Of a stretch of 64,000 nt of DNA, positions 9,530-19,175 are shown piece by piece. The translations under genes were made by a program, and so were the position numbers. Position 1 is the first letter of the stretch; each line of letters begins with the position of its first letter. The notes beneath the pieces are model-generated. The model was not told the origin of the DNA. It was given only the letters and a program-made list of their open reading frames with translations, and made no database searches. This DNA comes from Cordia subcordata (lineage: Eukaryota > Streptophyta > Magnoliopsida > Boraginales > Cordiaceae), in contig JAPTOF010000009.1 in the NCBI GenBank assembly GCA_028554755.1, positions 2,460,501-2,524,500 on the forward strand, written 5' to 3'.

Positions 9530-9922
9530 ATGCTTGGTAGGAGATCTCTTAGGAATTTTTTAATTCCCTTTTAATCCTGAACTCGATAGGATTTCACAAC
9601 ACCTTAGGAATTTAGGAGATCTTCTTGAGAAGATGGCCGATCTAAAAAATCCTCCTATCCTTCCCATTCCCCCTATAAATCTCATTCCACCAAATGATCA
9701 TCATGGGTATCAAGCCCAAGATCATTTTAGACAAGAGCCCTTTAGACTGGACCCATCCATGACGATGAGCTGACACATAGGGAATTCTACCTCCCCAATG
9801 CCTTCGAGCCTAATTTGGCTATTAATGTTCGGGGGTTAGGGAAAGGAAATTTTGAGACCAAGTCTAACATGTTGGAAATACTTCCTTCCTTCTATGGGAG
9901 GAGCAACAAGTCCCTTAGACCA
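9530..9922 (+). pseudogene. Athila-type Gag, element D, N-terminal part
   Basis: ATGCTTGG start at 9530. The N-terminal HLRNLGDLLEKMADL and proline-rich linker are recognisable, then the start of the capsid core (LPSFYGRSNKSL near 9885-9918). The frame is interrupted by E at 9923. The other half of the same gag starts at 43344 with the bases that follow in other copies (TATTACTGATTTTGTTGAG). Confidence 0.82.
9918..9922. repeat. Left target-site duplication of element E (GACCA)
   Basis: GACCA directly before E's left end, repeated at 43339-43343 directly after its right end. Joining the flanks at one copy restores the normal gag order seen in elements C and G. Confidence 0.92.
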
Positions 9923-10462
9923 TGGAGTATGCTTTTGGTGCAAGCCCTAAAAGGTCCCGCAAGCATATGGACCGTGTACTATAAGGGGTACCATTGCGGG
10001 TGTTAAACCACAGGAAGACTAATGCGTGGAAGGAATCCTATGCGTGTGTTCTCTAGAAGGTACATAAAAGAAAACCTAACCCTAAAATTTTTGTAATTTT
10101 TGGATTTTGGGGAGCTGAGAAAGAAATAAAAAGATTACATTGAATGCTAGAAAGGGAAAAGAATGAGAACTAAGCTAATCTAGGAAGGTTAAACCGATGG
10201 GAAGGAGATAGGGTGACTTACGCTTGCTAATGGGTGATTCTCTATCTTTTTGCTTTGGGATTCAGGGTATTGGCTTATTAAACGAGGTTTCTAATACTAA
10301 GCATCTAACTAGTATCCTAATTATACCCTAGGACACGGTGCAGGTCCATCCCTAAGTGTGCACACTTAGCAGTATGGCGTGGTCCTTATGTATCAAGGCC
10401 ATAAGAGGGACTAGGGAGCTACTTAGGTATCCTAAATCGATTCTATCTTAGTTCTTACACTA

Positions 10463-10545
10463 TTGGTTGGATTTAAAACCAAAGTTAAGGATCACTAACG
10501 CTAACTAACCCCACTCGGACTCTTATTAGCTGGATTTAAAACTAA
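10463..10545 (-). repeat. Two LTR hairpins, element E 3' LTR
   Basis: On the minus strand 10482-10463 reads TTGGTT, TTAAATCC, AACCAA: a perfect stem in which a G-C pair of the family form has become T-A. 10545-10526 has arms TTAGTT and AGCTAA, pairing at five of six positions. The loop is identical to the other copies. Confidence 0.72.
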
Positions 10546-11285
10546 AGGTTCTAGGCTAGGCTAATTGAGAATTTGGCTTTGTCGATCTAGGGATACAAAA
10601 ATGGACTGGGACATTAATAGCGTAACACTACATGTTCTAAGACAAGGCATTGTGAATATGAAGTCCTATCCATGATGCAAACATAAACAAGTTTGGATTT
10701 ACGCCATTGAAAATATTCAAGCATCAACATGTAGCAATATTAAGCATGTATTCACTATAAGGCAAGTTTCATACCCACATTGACATAAATAGAGCAAACC
10801 CACTTCACACTAACCATAATCACACATAAGACAAGTATAATCTAAGGATTATAAGTGTTATATAGTAACTACAACTCAATCTATATATACATACAATTCA
10901 TTCAAGCGTTACATCAAACACATGGACATAAAATTATATGAAGCGTTTCAAAATAAGAACAAAGTATGTATAGATATAAGCCAATGGAATCCCATAACAA
11001 AGAGTATGAAAATCAACCCATTACACAAGTTTAGTCACCCTAATCTATCTACTCAAGCATAAAATAAAAGAGAATGAAAGAGGGTTGAGAAAGCTTCTTT
11101 TACCCTTGCTTGTTTCTCTACAATCTTGAGCAAATCCTTACCAAATAATGTTGTAATCCTCCAAAATAAGCTCAGATCTAGGTGGGGTGTGTGTTAATGT
11201 GTGTATTGAAGGTGGGTAATGGTAGGGTTTTGTGTGTGTGTGAAGTAGTGGAAAATGATCTATCAAAAGTGATAATAGTGGGCCC

Positions 11286-11293
11286 TATTTATA
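11286..11293 (-). promoter_or_regulatory. TATA box of Athila-type LTR (element E)
   Basis: GGCTATAAATAGGG on the minus strand. Counterparts are at 42850-42857 (minus), 50634-50641 and 54892-54899 (TATAAAAG). The decayed GTCGAC tract lies just upstream in the direction of transcription. Confidence 0.6.
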
Positions 11294-11299
11294 GCCTTC

Positions 11300-11460
11300 A
11301 GTGTCGTATTGGCTAGCTGGTAAAAGGGGGTAGCCAGCTCAAATATGGGACACTCTGGAATTACCAGCTGATCAGTAAGCTCAGCTAGTACAAGTCTTTC
11401 TTTTATGGACTTACCAGCTTACCTAGCTAGTCAGTCAGTTGCTCTTGTGGGTCAGCCGGT
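11300..11460. promoter_or_regulatory. Decayed GTCGAC-type tract, element E 3' LTR
   Basis: A series of AGCTGGT / ACCAGCT / CCAGTC motifs at the place where H and G carry GCCGGTCGACCGGCC. The loss of CpG (CG to CA or TG) fits methylation decay of the original motif. The same form is at 42880-43035 in E's other LTR. Confidence 0.5.
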
Positions 11461-11762
11461 TTATCTTGAGGTCTTCATTCTTCATCTTTTTTTTTTGGCT
11501 TCCAACTTCTTTTCCATGACCCGTACACCTTTGGTCTTCATCACCCTTCATCGTGTGACCTCAACAACAAACTCAAAATCACCTAAATCATTAAAAACAA
11601 GCAATTAGTGTAGCGTTTACTTCTTAAACTCAACTATATACAATTACGTTGCTTAAGCGTATCTTTAGCATAAGTACTATACTACTGCATCTATTAAAGC
11701 TCAAAATGCCTCTAAAATATAGGCAATTAGCAATATAAACACACACAAAACACAACACATCA

Positions 11763-11778
11763 ACACCCCCAAACCTTC
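11763..11778 (-). promoter_or_regulatory. Polypurine tract of element E
   Basis: On the minus strand AAGGTTTGGGGGTGT, directly before the LTR start TGATGTG. Element I has the same purine tract at 40246-40262. Confidence 0.82.
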
Positions 11779-11780
11779 TC

Positions 11781-11800
11781 CTTGCTTGTCCCTAAGCAAG
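11781..11800 (-). repeat. Hairpin directly upstream of the polypurine tract
   Basis: Perfect 7-bp inverted repeat CTTGCTT/AAGCAAG around GTCCCT, i.e. CTTGCTT AGGGAC AAGCAAG on the element strand. It corresponds to the GCTTGAGGACAAGC stem that I know from many plant Athila-type elements just before the PPT, and to the 8-bp stem at 39298-39317 in element I. Confidence 0.7.
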
Positions 11801-12959
11801 CCCAATCTTAAGTTTGTTTCTAAAGCTGATGCAAAGGGTTGTTCAAGGGATTGATTCGCTATACAAGAAGAGAGAGAATATACAAATGCAATAGCTTATA
11901 AAAGCCTTATTCACATATCTACAAAGAAGATAGCTTGTGCTAAGTTGACATTGTGTCACTTATAAACTTATTCGCAAAACTTTTTGGTGCTTTTGGCTCT
12001 TTTTTCTTTTTTCAAATTTTCAACTTCTTTTCTTATCCATTTTCACCATTTTTGCCTGTTTCATTTTTTTCGACTTTTTCATGATTTACATTGCATTTAC
12101 ATAGAAAAAGAAAAAAAAAAAAGAAAGGCTAAGGCATATAAAAAAGAACCAATTAAGGAAGGGGCACTCACATCAATAACTCTTTTTCTACACTTTTTCC
12201 TACCAAGCTGTGGGGTGGCTACAAGGGGCATTTTTAAAGGTCCTCACTCCCTACAACTTTCAAGGGCATCCCCTCTAAGACCTGATTTTCAATCCACTCC
12301 ATTCACTTCCCCACAATACTTCTCATATTCAACAATCAATTAAGTCAATCACAATAGCCAACACAATGATGAACCAAGAAATAAACAACTCTATATGCAT
12401 CAAAATTGAAAAATTCTCATCATTTTGAAGCACATGATATACATCTACCTTAATAAAGCATAAAAAAATAAGAAACAAACCCCCACATCATTAAACCTAA
12501 ACTTTACTTGTTTTCAAGCAAATAGAGCAAAGCATATAAACAAGCAAATTGGCATCACAAAGTAAGTAAGAATGGTGGGGATGGGGTAGAAACATGGGAA
12601 ACAAGTGGAGAAAGGATAGATGCAACCTTGCATTGTCTTTATAGTTCCCCATGCCAATGATAAATCACCATACTAGTAAACCTCTGACTCATAAATGACA
12701 ACACTCATAAAGAAAACAAGGTAAGCTTGTATTTGCATATGCAATAATAATCAATGGTGTATCTTACGGGATAAAGGATAGGGATTCAACACTTTGGTGT
12801 CGGTAAAAAGTAAAGAAATGAAATAAACGAAAAGAAAAGAAAACAAGAACTACCAAATTGCAAAATTTAACCTAGGTTGCCTCCTAGTAGCGCTAACCAC
12901 CACGTCGTCAGCCAGGCGATCACCAACTCTTTATCAACCTCTATAGATACGGTCCTAAA
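11801..12959 (-). other. 3' UTR of element E, no env-like frame
   Basis: Region between pol and the polypurine tract. It holds A/T-rich runs (12080-12125), the GTGACACAATGTCAA stretch shared with element I (reverse of 11940-11970, compare 39835-39865), and near pol a hairpin motif at 12872-12887. Some Athila elements carry an envelope-like ORF here; I find no minus-strand frame that could be one. The plus-strand open stretch at 11984-12343 is low-complexity and not taken as a gene. Confidence 0.65.
12872..12887 (-). repeat. Post-pol CTAGG/CCTAG hairpin, element E
   Basis: On the minus strand CTAGG, loop AGGCAA, CCTAG, preceded by TTAGCGCTA. Identical stem and loop are at 48724-48739 in D; element I has the same stem with loop AGGCGC at 38773-38788. 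Confidence 0.7.
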
Positions 12960-13560
12960 GCATCAAAACTCCACATGAGTCATGCTCGGATCATATGCAT
13001 GCTTCAGGTGGTTGCCCGTTCATTGTCATCTCTTGGCTATCCTTCAAATCCTTGATCTTGATTTCTCTAGAATAGTAGGTAACCAACACTTCATATGGAC
13101 AATCCCATCGTGTCTTGAGTTTACCTGGAAAGATCTTCAAACATGAGTTAAATAACCAAACTTTATTAAAGAAGGAGAATAATTTCTTAAGAAAGTCTTA
13201 GTCATGATTGTTGACATCTAACACACTTTTTGCAATACTCTTTGGCATCCTTAAAGAGAGTGGGCCAAAACAATCCACATTGCAAGACCTTTGTGGCGGT
13301 CTTCTTTCCACTAAAATGAGCTCTACACCCCTCATCGTGACACATACTTAACAAGCTTTCGAACTCATCCTCGGGCACACAATGGTGGATTACTTGATCT
13401 GCACATACTTAAAAAGATAGGGATCTTCCCAAAAGAAATGTCTCACTTGTGCTAGGAACTTATATCTTTCTCTTCTCCCAATGGAAGGGAAAATGCCTTG
13501 TGGCAAGATAATTAACAATGTGAGCAAACCATGGTGTATGATGAGAGAGGACAAATAATT
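12960..13560 (-). pseudogene. Integrase remnants of element E, catalytic core deleted
   Basis: From the right: HHTPWFAHIVNYLATRHFP, then a zinc-binding part (VPEDEFESLLSMCHDEGCRAHFSG, FWPTLFKDA, CKKCVRCQQS), then a jump at about 13205 straight to KVWLFNS...KIFPGKLKTRWD, the integrase C-terminal domain. Compared with D, about 700 bp covering the whole DDE core is missing. The protein would have no integrase activity even without its stops. Confidence 0.83.
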
Positions 13561-13969
13561 TCTTGTCGGGGACGGAATCACAAAAAAAGGGATGGATCAC
13601 TAGAAGACTCACTAACAAGATGAGAAAGATGATCCGTAACTAGATTTTCACTACCATTTTTATCCCAGATTTCAATGTCTAAACTCATGAAGAAGGAGCA
13701 ACCATCTAATCAAGTGGCGGTTGGATTCTTTCTTAGCTAACAAATACCTCAACACCACATGATCGGTTTATACAATCACATTGGACCCTAGGATGTACGA
13801 CCTAAACTTATCAAGGGAGAAGACTATTGCTAGAAGCTCTTTTTCCATGGTGGTATAGTTCTTTTGGGCTTCACCAAGATTCTTACTAGCACAGTACACT
13901 ACCTGAGGCAACTTATAACCAGATGCATCACACATAACCTCGAATGGGAGACTATAATCAGGCAGCTGG
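13561..13969 (-). pseudogene. RNase H of element E
   Basis: Minus-strand reading directly left of the copia insertion gives LPFEVMCDASGY (first Asp), MEKELLAIVFSLDKF (Glu), a TDHVVLRYLLAKKES block (third acidic residue) and an NLVTDHLS-like end. A stop sits just before TDH. The preceding RT thumb is at 30241-30452, across the copia array. Confidence 0.82.
13965..13969. repeat. Left target-site duplication of the copia array (GCTGG)
   Basis: GCTGG before the first LTR, repeated at 30236-30240 right after the third LTR. Joining the flanks restores the gypsy RT/RNase H reading (LIIQL, then P-Y-S-L-P-F-E-V). Confidence 0.93.
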
Positions 13970-15200
13970 TGTTAGGATTAGTATGCCCAAAAGCTCACTT
14001 ATATGTGACATTTTGGATGTTAAACAACGTATATTTATTTTGTTAAATGGAATGTTTCTTACATATTATCTCTAGTATATTTTATTGATGTATGCATAAA
14101 GGTCCATTGACTTGAGTGCGCAGTGAGGCTGGATGCATAGTAGCTCCAAGTCTAGATTTAGTCATGTCACAAATTGAGTTCGTAATCGAATGGTAGTGTT
14201 AGGCACTCCACTAGGATAAAGTTATATTGAGCGAGTCTCCTCGCTGAGGGTGATCTACCTAGGTCATTAGAGGACTTTTCGGATTTGTCTCGATAGTATG
14301 TGTGTCACGTATTGGATAGGACCATTGTGAGTATGTTTTCTAGAGACGTACTATCAAAGAAAGAACACAAGATACTCACTGCTACTAAATGATTATTGCT
14401 CTTAATCTTGAGCATATGATGATGAACAAATGAAGTTAGGGTTTGGTACTTTGGTTCACTTTGGGTGAGATCTTACTTTATTAGGATCAATAGCCTCGTG
14501 TATTGAGTGCCAAGTTCTAATTAATTAGGACATTTATATGCAATATGAAATCTATGTGCCCCCTTTAGGATTGTCCAAATTTATCATTCGAATCTAGATC
14601 TAGTGATATTACCTTTGTGGGTATGCCGGTCATATGGCTTGAGGGTCTCTCCCAAGATCAAGAGATTCCATGACCAAGGATAGTTGGAAATAGAACAAGA
14701 GACCCAAAAGAAAAGATACAACTAATGAGGTAATAGTACCCAAGCCAACGGACCGGCCTTAGTTGTGGGTAAACATAGAGGGATATTATGATCGGTTATT
14801 TAGTACACACTTATTATGTGATTTTTTTGCTCTAGATTTTTAAGAGCAGATTACTTTGCTTCTTCCCACACAAGAGGCTATTCTCTCAGGAAAATTCTCT
14901 TTAACCATAGGGAAGAAGACTAGGGAGTTGCATGTTGCGACACCCTTATAGTAAATTTTTTTTGGTGGCTTTGTTCATGAGCGGGAACAAAGTTCGTGAT
15001 AGTTTTAGCTTCATCAAAGGCCCCACGCCTCAAGAGGTTAGCTTTACATATTTTACAAATACTAGTTATGTTCTATACGTTGTTAAGCATGTTCTTGTGT
15101 GTGTTATGTGGTTATTTTATTTTCCTAGCATGTTTTCTTGGTAATTGTTTTTTGAAAACATGGACTAGGATAGACCACAAGTAATATTATTGATCCTACA
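13970..15200 (+). repeat. First LTR of the copia array, internally deleted (1231 bp)
   Basis: Both ends are intact (TGTTAGGATTA...GATCCTACA), but about 640 bp is missing at about 14808-14815 compared with LTR3, joining TTTAGTA to CACACTTATTATGTG. An AGTA(C) repeat at the joint suggests a short-homology deletion. It lost the second TATA box and surrounding sequence. Confidence 0.88.
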
Positions 15201-15202
15201 AT

Positions 15203-15214
15203 TGGTATTAGAGC
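15203..15214 (+). promoter_or_regulatory. PBS of copia copy 1
   Basis: TGGTATTAGAGC, 2 bp after the LTR end. It matches the initiator-Met tRNA PBS typical of plant copia elements (TGGTATCAGAGC) except one C to T. Confidence 0.85.
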
Positions 15215-15609
15215 TTAGGCTCACACACAACATGCTTAGACTATGCAAGAATATTGTATTTTCATAAATATGTTAGTCACCTTGTGAGTGGCAAGATTAG
15301 GAAATCTTGTGTTGCATATGCTTATGGTTTTATGCTTGTATGTGCAGGTAATATAAAATCCCCTTGATGGTTCGTATGTATGTATGATAGATTTTCGTGT
15401 ATGGTCAACAAAGCTTGGCCATAGGCGATTTCATGTATAAATATTTATGATTATTGCTTGTAGTTTCATTTAAAAAAAACATAGGATATTTTGATATCCT
15501 TGTAATGTTTCTTTTTGAAGTTTGTATTAGCAATAGTAAAATGTATTATTGTAATCTTTAAAGACCAAGGAGAAAAACAGGAAAATAGCATGGAGAAACA
15601 CTCTGCTGG

Positions 15610-15675
15610 GTGAGCTTGCTGGTCGACCGACTCCGTCGACTGGCTCCTACTGACGGACGACCGGCTGAGGTAGAA
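15610..15675. promoter_or_regulatory. GTCGAC-rich tract in copia leader 1
   Basis: Reads ...GGTCGACCGACTCCGTCGAC..., then GGACGACCGGC. These are the same words as in the Athila-type LTR tract (60455-60610), although the elements are unrelated. The counterpart in copia copy 2 (23265-23325) is decayed: CCGGTTGATCGG, GGTCAACC. Confidence 0.65.
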
Positions 15676-16354
15676 CAGGTTACTAAATGTGCAGTTTTGT
15701 TGAAGATTGCAGGGAGCCATTAAAGAGGGATTTTTAATGTTTTTTGGTGGATGTTTATAATGCATTGATATATGCTTTAATGTATTTGCATAATATGTTT
15801 TAACATATTTGCATAAGCATAAACATGATTACCACATAGAAATATGCCCACTCATTAGGTTTTTAAAATTGGCCAATCCTATGTATTAATTTCTCAGAGA
15901 TAGTTAAGTTCATTTAAAAGAGATTGGCGTAAACAAGATAATGGTAAGCAATTATGTCTAAAGATGCCATGCAATCTCATGAAAAAAATGAAAAACTTAA
16001 CTTGAGATTTAAAATATGACAACCTAAGGGGCCATACACCCAGATTTAGGTAAGTAATCTATTATGGTATTGCAATGTTTTAGTAATACAAAGGGGATTC
16101 GCAAAAACCAAAGTGTTTCGCAAATCCAAAGTGTGCTTAGATCTAAAACAAAAGGCGAGAATCCCAAAAATAGAGAAAACCCTTATGTCAAAATATTGAG
16201 TAGGAGAGGGGACTGGAAATACCCCATGACAGTCCATATCCAATTCACGCTAATGGTAAATATCATTAACTTCCCCATCGGAGGGTGACACTTTATCAAG
16301 ATTTAGCAAGGTGAATTTAAAATGTTTAGTCAAAAAGGGTGTTAGTGAGTTTGG

Positions 16355-16650
16355 CCATCCTATTGGTGGAATTCTTTTCTAAAGATCACCTCACACAACA
16401 TTGATTAGTCATTACCCCATCGGAGGGCTTAAATCAAGAATGTTATGGTGAATGAACATAAGGAATGGGTATACACTCAACTTAAATGGCAGGTTCGGCT
16501 ATCCTATCGATAGAGTTCGCTATCGGATTTAAGAAGCCAAACGAAACAGTGACTGAATTATTCAAATTGGAACATATCCAAATAATTGTCAATTCAAATA
16601 AGCGGTGGCACTTAACTTAACGTTCATAAGTTCGGCCATCCCATCGGTAG
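16355..16650 (+). repeat. Three hairpin-forming repeats in copia leader 1
   Basis: 16355-16369 CCATC-CTATT-GGTGG (with one G-T pair), 16499-16513 CTATC-CTATC-GATAG (perfect), 16636-16650 CCATC-CCATC-GGTAG (one mismatch). All lie between a TTCGG- or TTTGG-like start and an AGTTC/AATTC end, about 140 bp apart. The same three are in copia copy 2 at 23956, 24102 and 24238. Confidence 0.6.
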
Positions 16651-16829
16651 AGTTCTTGTGAGGACGTTGAGACACTGTTATATCGAGTACTTTAAGGGTT
16701 AATCTACTCAAAGGAAAATGATGTAAAAGTACTTGTATGTTTTTTTTCCAAAGATAGCATACATATTATACATGCATCAATTCCATACTCATAAAATAAT
16801 TATGATTATATTGTTGTATATTTAGAAAA

Positions 16830-17640
16830 ATGTCTTTGTTCAATCCACTAGCTACAATTCTCAGAGAGCACAAGCTTACTGGACTGAATTTTGTGGACTG
16901 GGAATGAAACTTGGACATAGTACTTATTGCAGAAGAGTACAAGTATGTCCTAACAACTCCTTGTCCTGTTGTAAGGGCAAACTCTTTTGAAGCCCAAAAA
17001 GATGCTGAGGCAAAATGGCAGAAGGCCAATAATATGGCCAAGTGCTATATGATGGCTTCGATGTCAGATATTTTGTAGAGCAAGCATCATCATATGGAAA
17101 CTGCAAAAGAAATCATGACCTCACTGTCTTGTATGTTTGCCGATAAGAGTAGGCCCGCAAGGCAAGGTGCTATTAGAGAAATTATGAAACAAAGGATGGC
17201 AAAAGGAGCATCTGTTAGAAAGCATATGCTCAAAATGATGGATTACTTTAATACTGCCGAGATCCTAGGGGTAAACATAGATGAACAGTCAAAGGTAGAC
17301 ATGATTTTGGCGAATCCATCACTGTCTTACACCCAATTCAAGCTTAATTATAATATGGGCAAGATGAACATAGATATGACAGAATTAATGAAAGAGCTCC
17401 TAGCTACAGAAGCCATAATGAAAAAATAAGGGCCACGTAAACATAGTTCCAGCATCCATTTCTGGACTTAACCAGAAAGGGAAGAAGTTCAAAGGAAAGA
17501 GGAAGAGAAAACGTGGTCAAGGGAAAAAGAAGAAAAATGGTGAACAACCCAAACAATTAACAGGTGAAAAGCCTAAGGGCAAATGCTTTAAGTGTGGCTA
17601 GAAAGGGCACTGGAAAAGAGATTGCCCGAAATACCTGGTA
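16830..17640 (+). pseudogene. Copia Gag, copy 1
   Basis: ATG at 16830 (MSLFNPLATILREHKLTGLN). This is a UBN2/copia-type gag: LTGLNFVDWE, AKWQKANNMAKCYMMASMSD, then the open stretch 17094-17429 with HMLKMMDYFNTAEILG and NYNMGKMNIDMTELMKELL. A CX2CX4HX4C knuckle is at 17584-17625 with TAG in place of a Gln codon. An extra A in the run at 17420-17427 shifts the frame. Other stops lie near 16905 and 17077. Confidence 0.85.
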
Positions 17641-18277
17641 CGAGGCCAGATAAGGGCACCTCGTTTGTTTTACATTGAAACCTATTTAGTGGTTGATTCT
17701 ACTGATTCTTGGATTGTAGACTCTGGAGCCACTAACCATATTTGCAATTCTTTGCATTGGTTTCAGGAAATGAAGGAACTAGCTAAAGGGGAATTTGCTT
17801 TAACAATGCGTAACGGAGCAAAAAGTATGGGCTGCTGTAGTGGGAGGAATGTGCCTAAATTTTCCATTTAATAGGAAGTTATTTTTGAACAACATTTATT
17901 ACGTTCTGGATGTATGTAAAAATCTTATTTCTATTTTGCTATTAATATTAGATGGTTTTTGCATTAATTTCCATTCTGGTGTTGATATCAGTAGAGGTGG
18001 AAATATTATTTGTTTCGGTAGCATGCATGATAATTTGCTCTATCTAAAACCTATTACAAACTCACTACATAATATAGAACAAACTGATTCCCAAAAAAGG
18101 AAGGTTTCTTCAACCAATGATACTTATCTTTGGCATCTATGCTTAGGACATATTAGTCTAAAGCGAATTCAGAGATTAGTCGAGAATAGGCATCTTAGCT
18201 CATTAGATCTCAAAGATCTACCTCTGTGTGAATCTTGCCTCAAAGGAAAGATGACCAAACGGTCATTTTTTTTCTAA
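17641..18277 (+). pseudogene. Copia protease and GAG-pre-integrase domain, copy 1
   Basis: Aspartic protease DSGATNHICNSLHWF is at 17719-17763 with an intact D-S-G-A catalytic motif. A frame change near 17850 leads to a GAG-pre-integrase stretch (LFLNNIYYVLDVCKNLISI, then LWHLCLGHISLKRIQRL...CESCLKGKMTKRSF) with the HHCC zinc-binding residues. A run of eight or more T at 18267 shifts the frame before the integrase core. Confidence 0.87.
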
Positions 18278-19175
18278 AGGAGAAAGGGCAAAAGAAGTAT
18301 TGGAATTAGTTCGTACTGATATGTGTGGTCCTATGAGCAAACTAGCACGAGGAGGTTATGAGTATTTCATTACCTTTACTAATGATTATTCTAGGTATGG
18401 ATATGTATATATAATGCAACACAAGTCTGAGTCCTTTGAGAAATTCAAAGAGTTCAAGGCTGAAGTGGAACGAAAATTAGATAAACGTATCAAAGCCCTT
18501 CGGCTTGATCGACGTGGCGAATACCTCTCGGGTGAGTTCAGATACTATCTTACACAAGAAGGGATTGTGCCTCAATTGACTGCACTAGGGACACCCTAGC
18601 AAAATAGTGTAGTAGAGAGAAGAAATCGCACCCTATTAGATATGGTTAGGTCAATGATAAGTCATGCATCATTACTTTTATCTTTTTGGGGGTATGCCCT
18701 TGAGACAGTAGTATACATCTTGAACTTGGTACCATCTAAATTAGTACCTAGGGCACCACAAGAAATGTGGACCAGGCGTAAGCGTAGTTTAAATCATCTC
18801 CACATTTGGGGTTGTCCAACTTATGTACTTAGTAGTAATGCTTAAAAGTTGGAACCAAGATCCGACTTGTGCTATTTTATTGAGTATCCTAAGGGAACCA
18901 GAGGTGGAATCTTTTATAATCCTAAGGAGCAAAAGGTGTTTATAAGCACCCATGCTAGATACTTAGAGATTGATGAAATGATCCAGAAAACACCATATTC
19001 TGAAGTTGTTCTAGAAGAGATTTCACAAAAATCTCCAGTAACACTTGTGGTAACTGTAAATGAAAAGGAATAGCATATTACACCTAATACATTGGAGCCT
19101 CGTCATAGTGGGAGGATATCCAGGCCTCCTGATAAATATTATGGAAAGTCCTTTCAGACTTCTTGAGAGGATCAG
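18278..19175 (+). pseudogene. Copia integrase, copy 1
   Basis: Core from 18300: LVRTDMCGPM (first Asp), DYSRYGYVYIM, ALRLDRRGEYLSGEF (second Asp), then after a stop at 18597 VVERRNRTLLDMVRSM (catalytic Glu). The C-terminal part has WGYALETVVYILNLVPSK and STHARYLE. Stops are at 18597, 18843 and 19070. The DDE residues are all still readable. Confidence 0.87.

Larger units (their letters stand above)
9040..9922 (+). mobile_element. Element D, left segment: LTR end, PBS and start of gag
   Basis: 9040-9208 matches the last ~170 bp of the Athila-type LTR (compare 2950-3120), ending CACACCA. A PBS and gag follow. D is cut at 9922/9923 by element E and resumes at 43344, with GACCA present at both joints. 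The rest of D's 5' LTR was lost to the left, where the copia LTR now abuts it. Confidence 0.85.
9923..11762 (-). repeat. 3' LTR of element E (1840 bp)
   Basis: In plus orientation it starts TGGAGTATGC and ends CACATCA, the reverse of the family's TGATG...CCA. It aligns with E's right LTR throughout. It contains, in reverse, the TATA box (11286-11293), a decayed GTCGAC tract (11300-11460) and two hairpins (10463-10482 and 10526-10545). Confidence 0.9.
15215..16829 (+). other. Leader (5' UTR) of copia copy 1
   Basis: About 1.6 kb with no supportable gene between PBS and gag. It contains a GTCGAC/GGACGACC tract (15610-15675) and three spaced copies of a TTCGGCCATCCCATCGGTGG-like repeat at 16351-16375, 16494-16518 and 16631-16655. 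Long leaders in LTR elements carry packaging and dimerisation signals, so the repeats are candidates for that role. Confidence 0.7.

Noticed and set aside
11984..12343. Plus-strand 119-codon frame with F-rich start
   Set aside because: Low-complexity T- and A-rich 3' UTR of element E read on the wrong strand; no family match, and no counterpart in D.
11763..12959. Possible envelope-like ORF of an Athila element
   Set aside because: Looked for between pol and the 3' LTR on the minus strand; no frame longer than background and no signal peptide or membrane segments.
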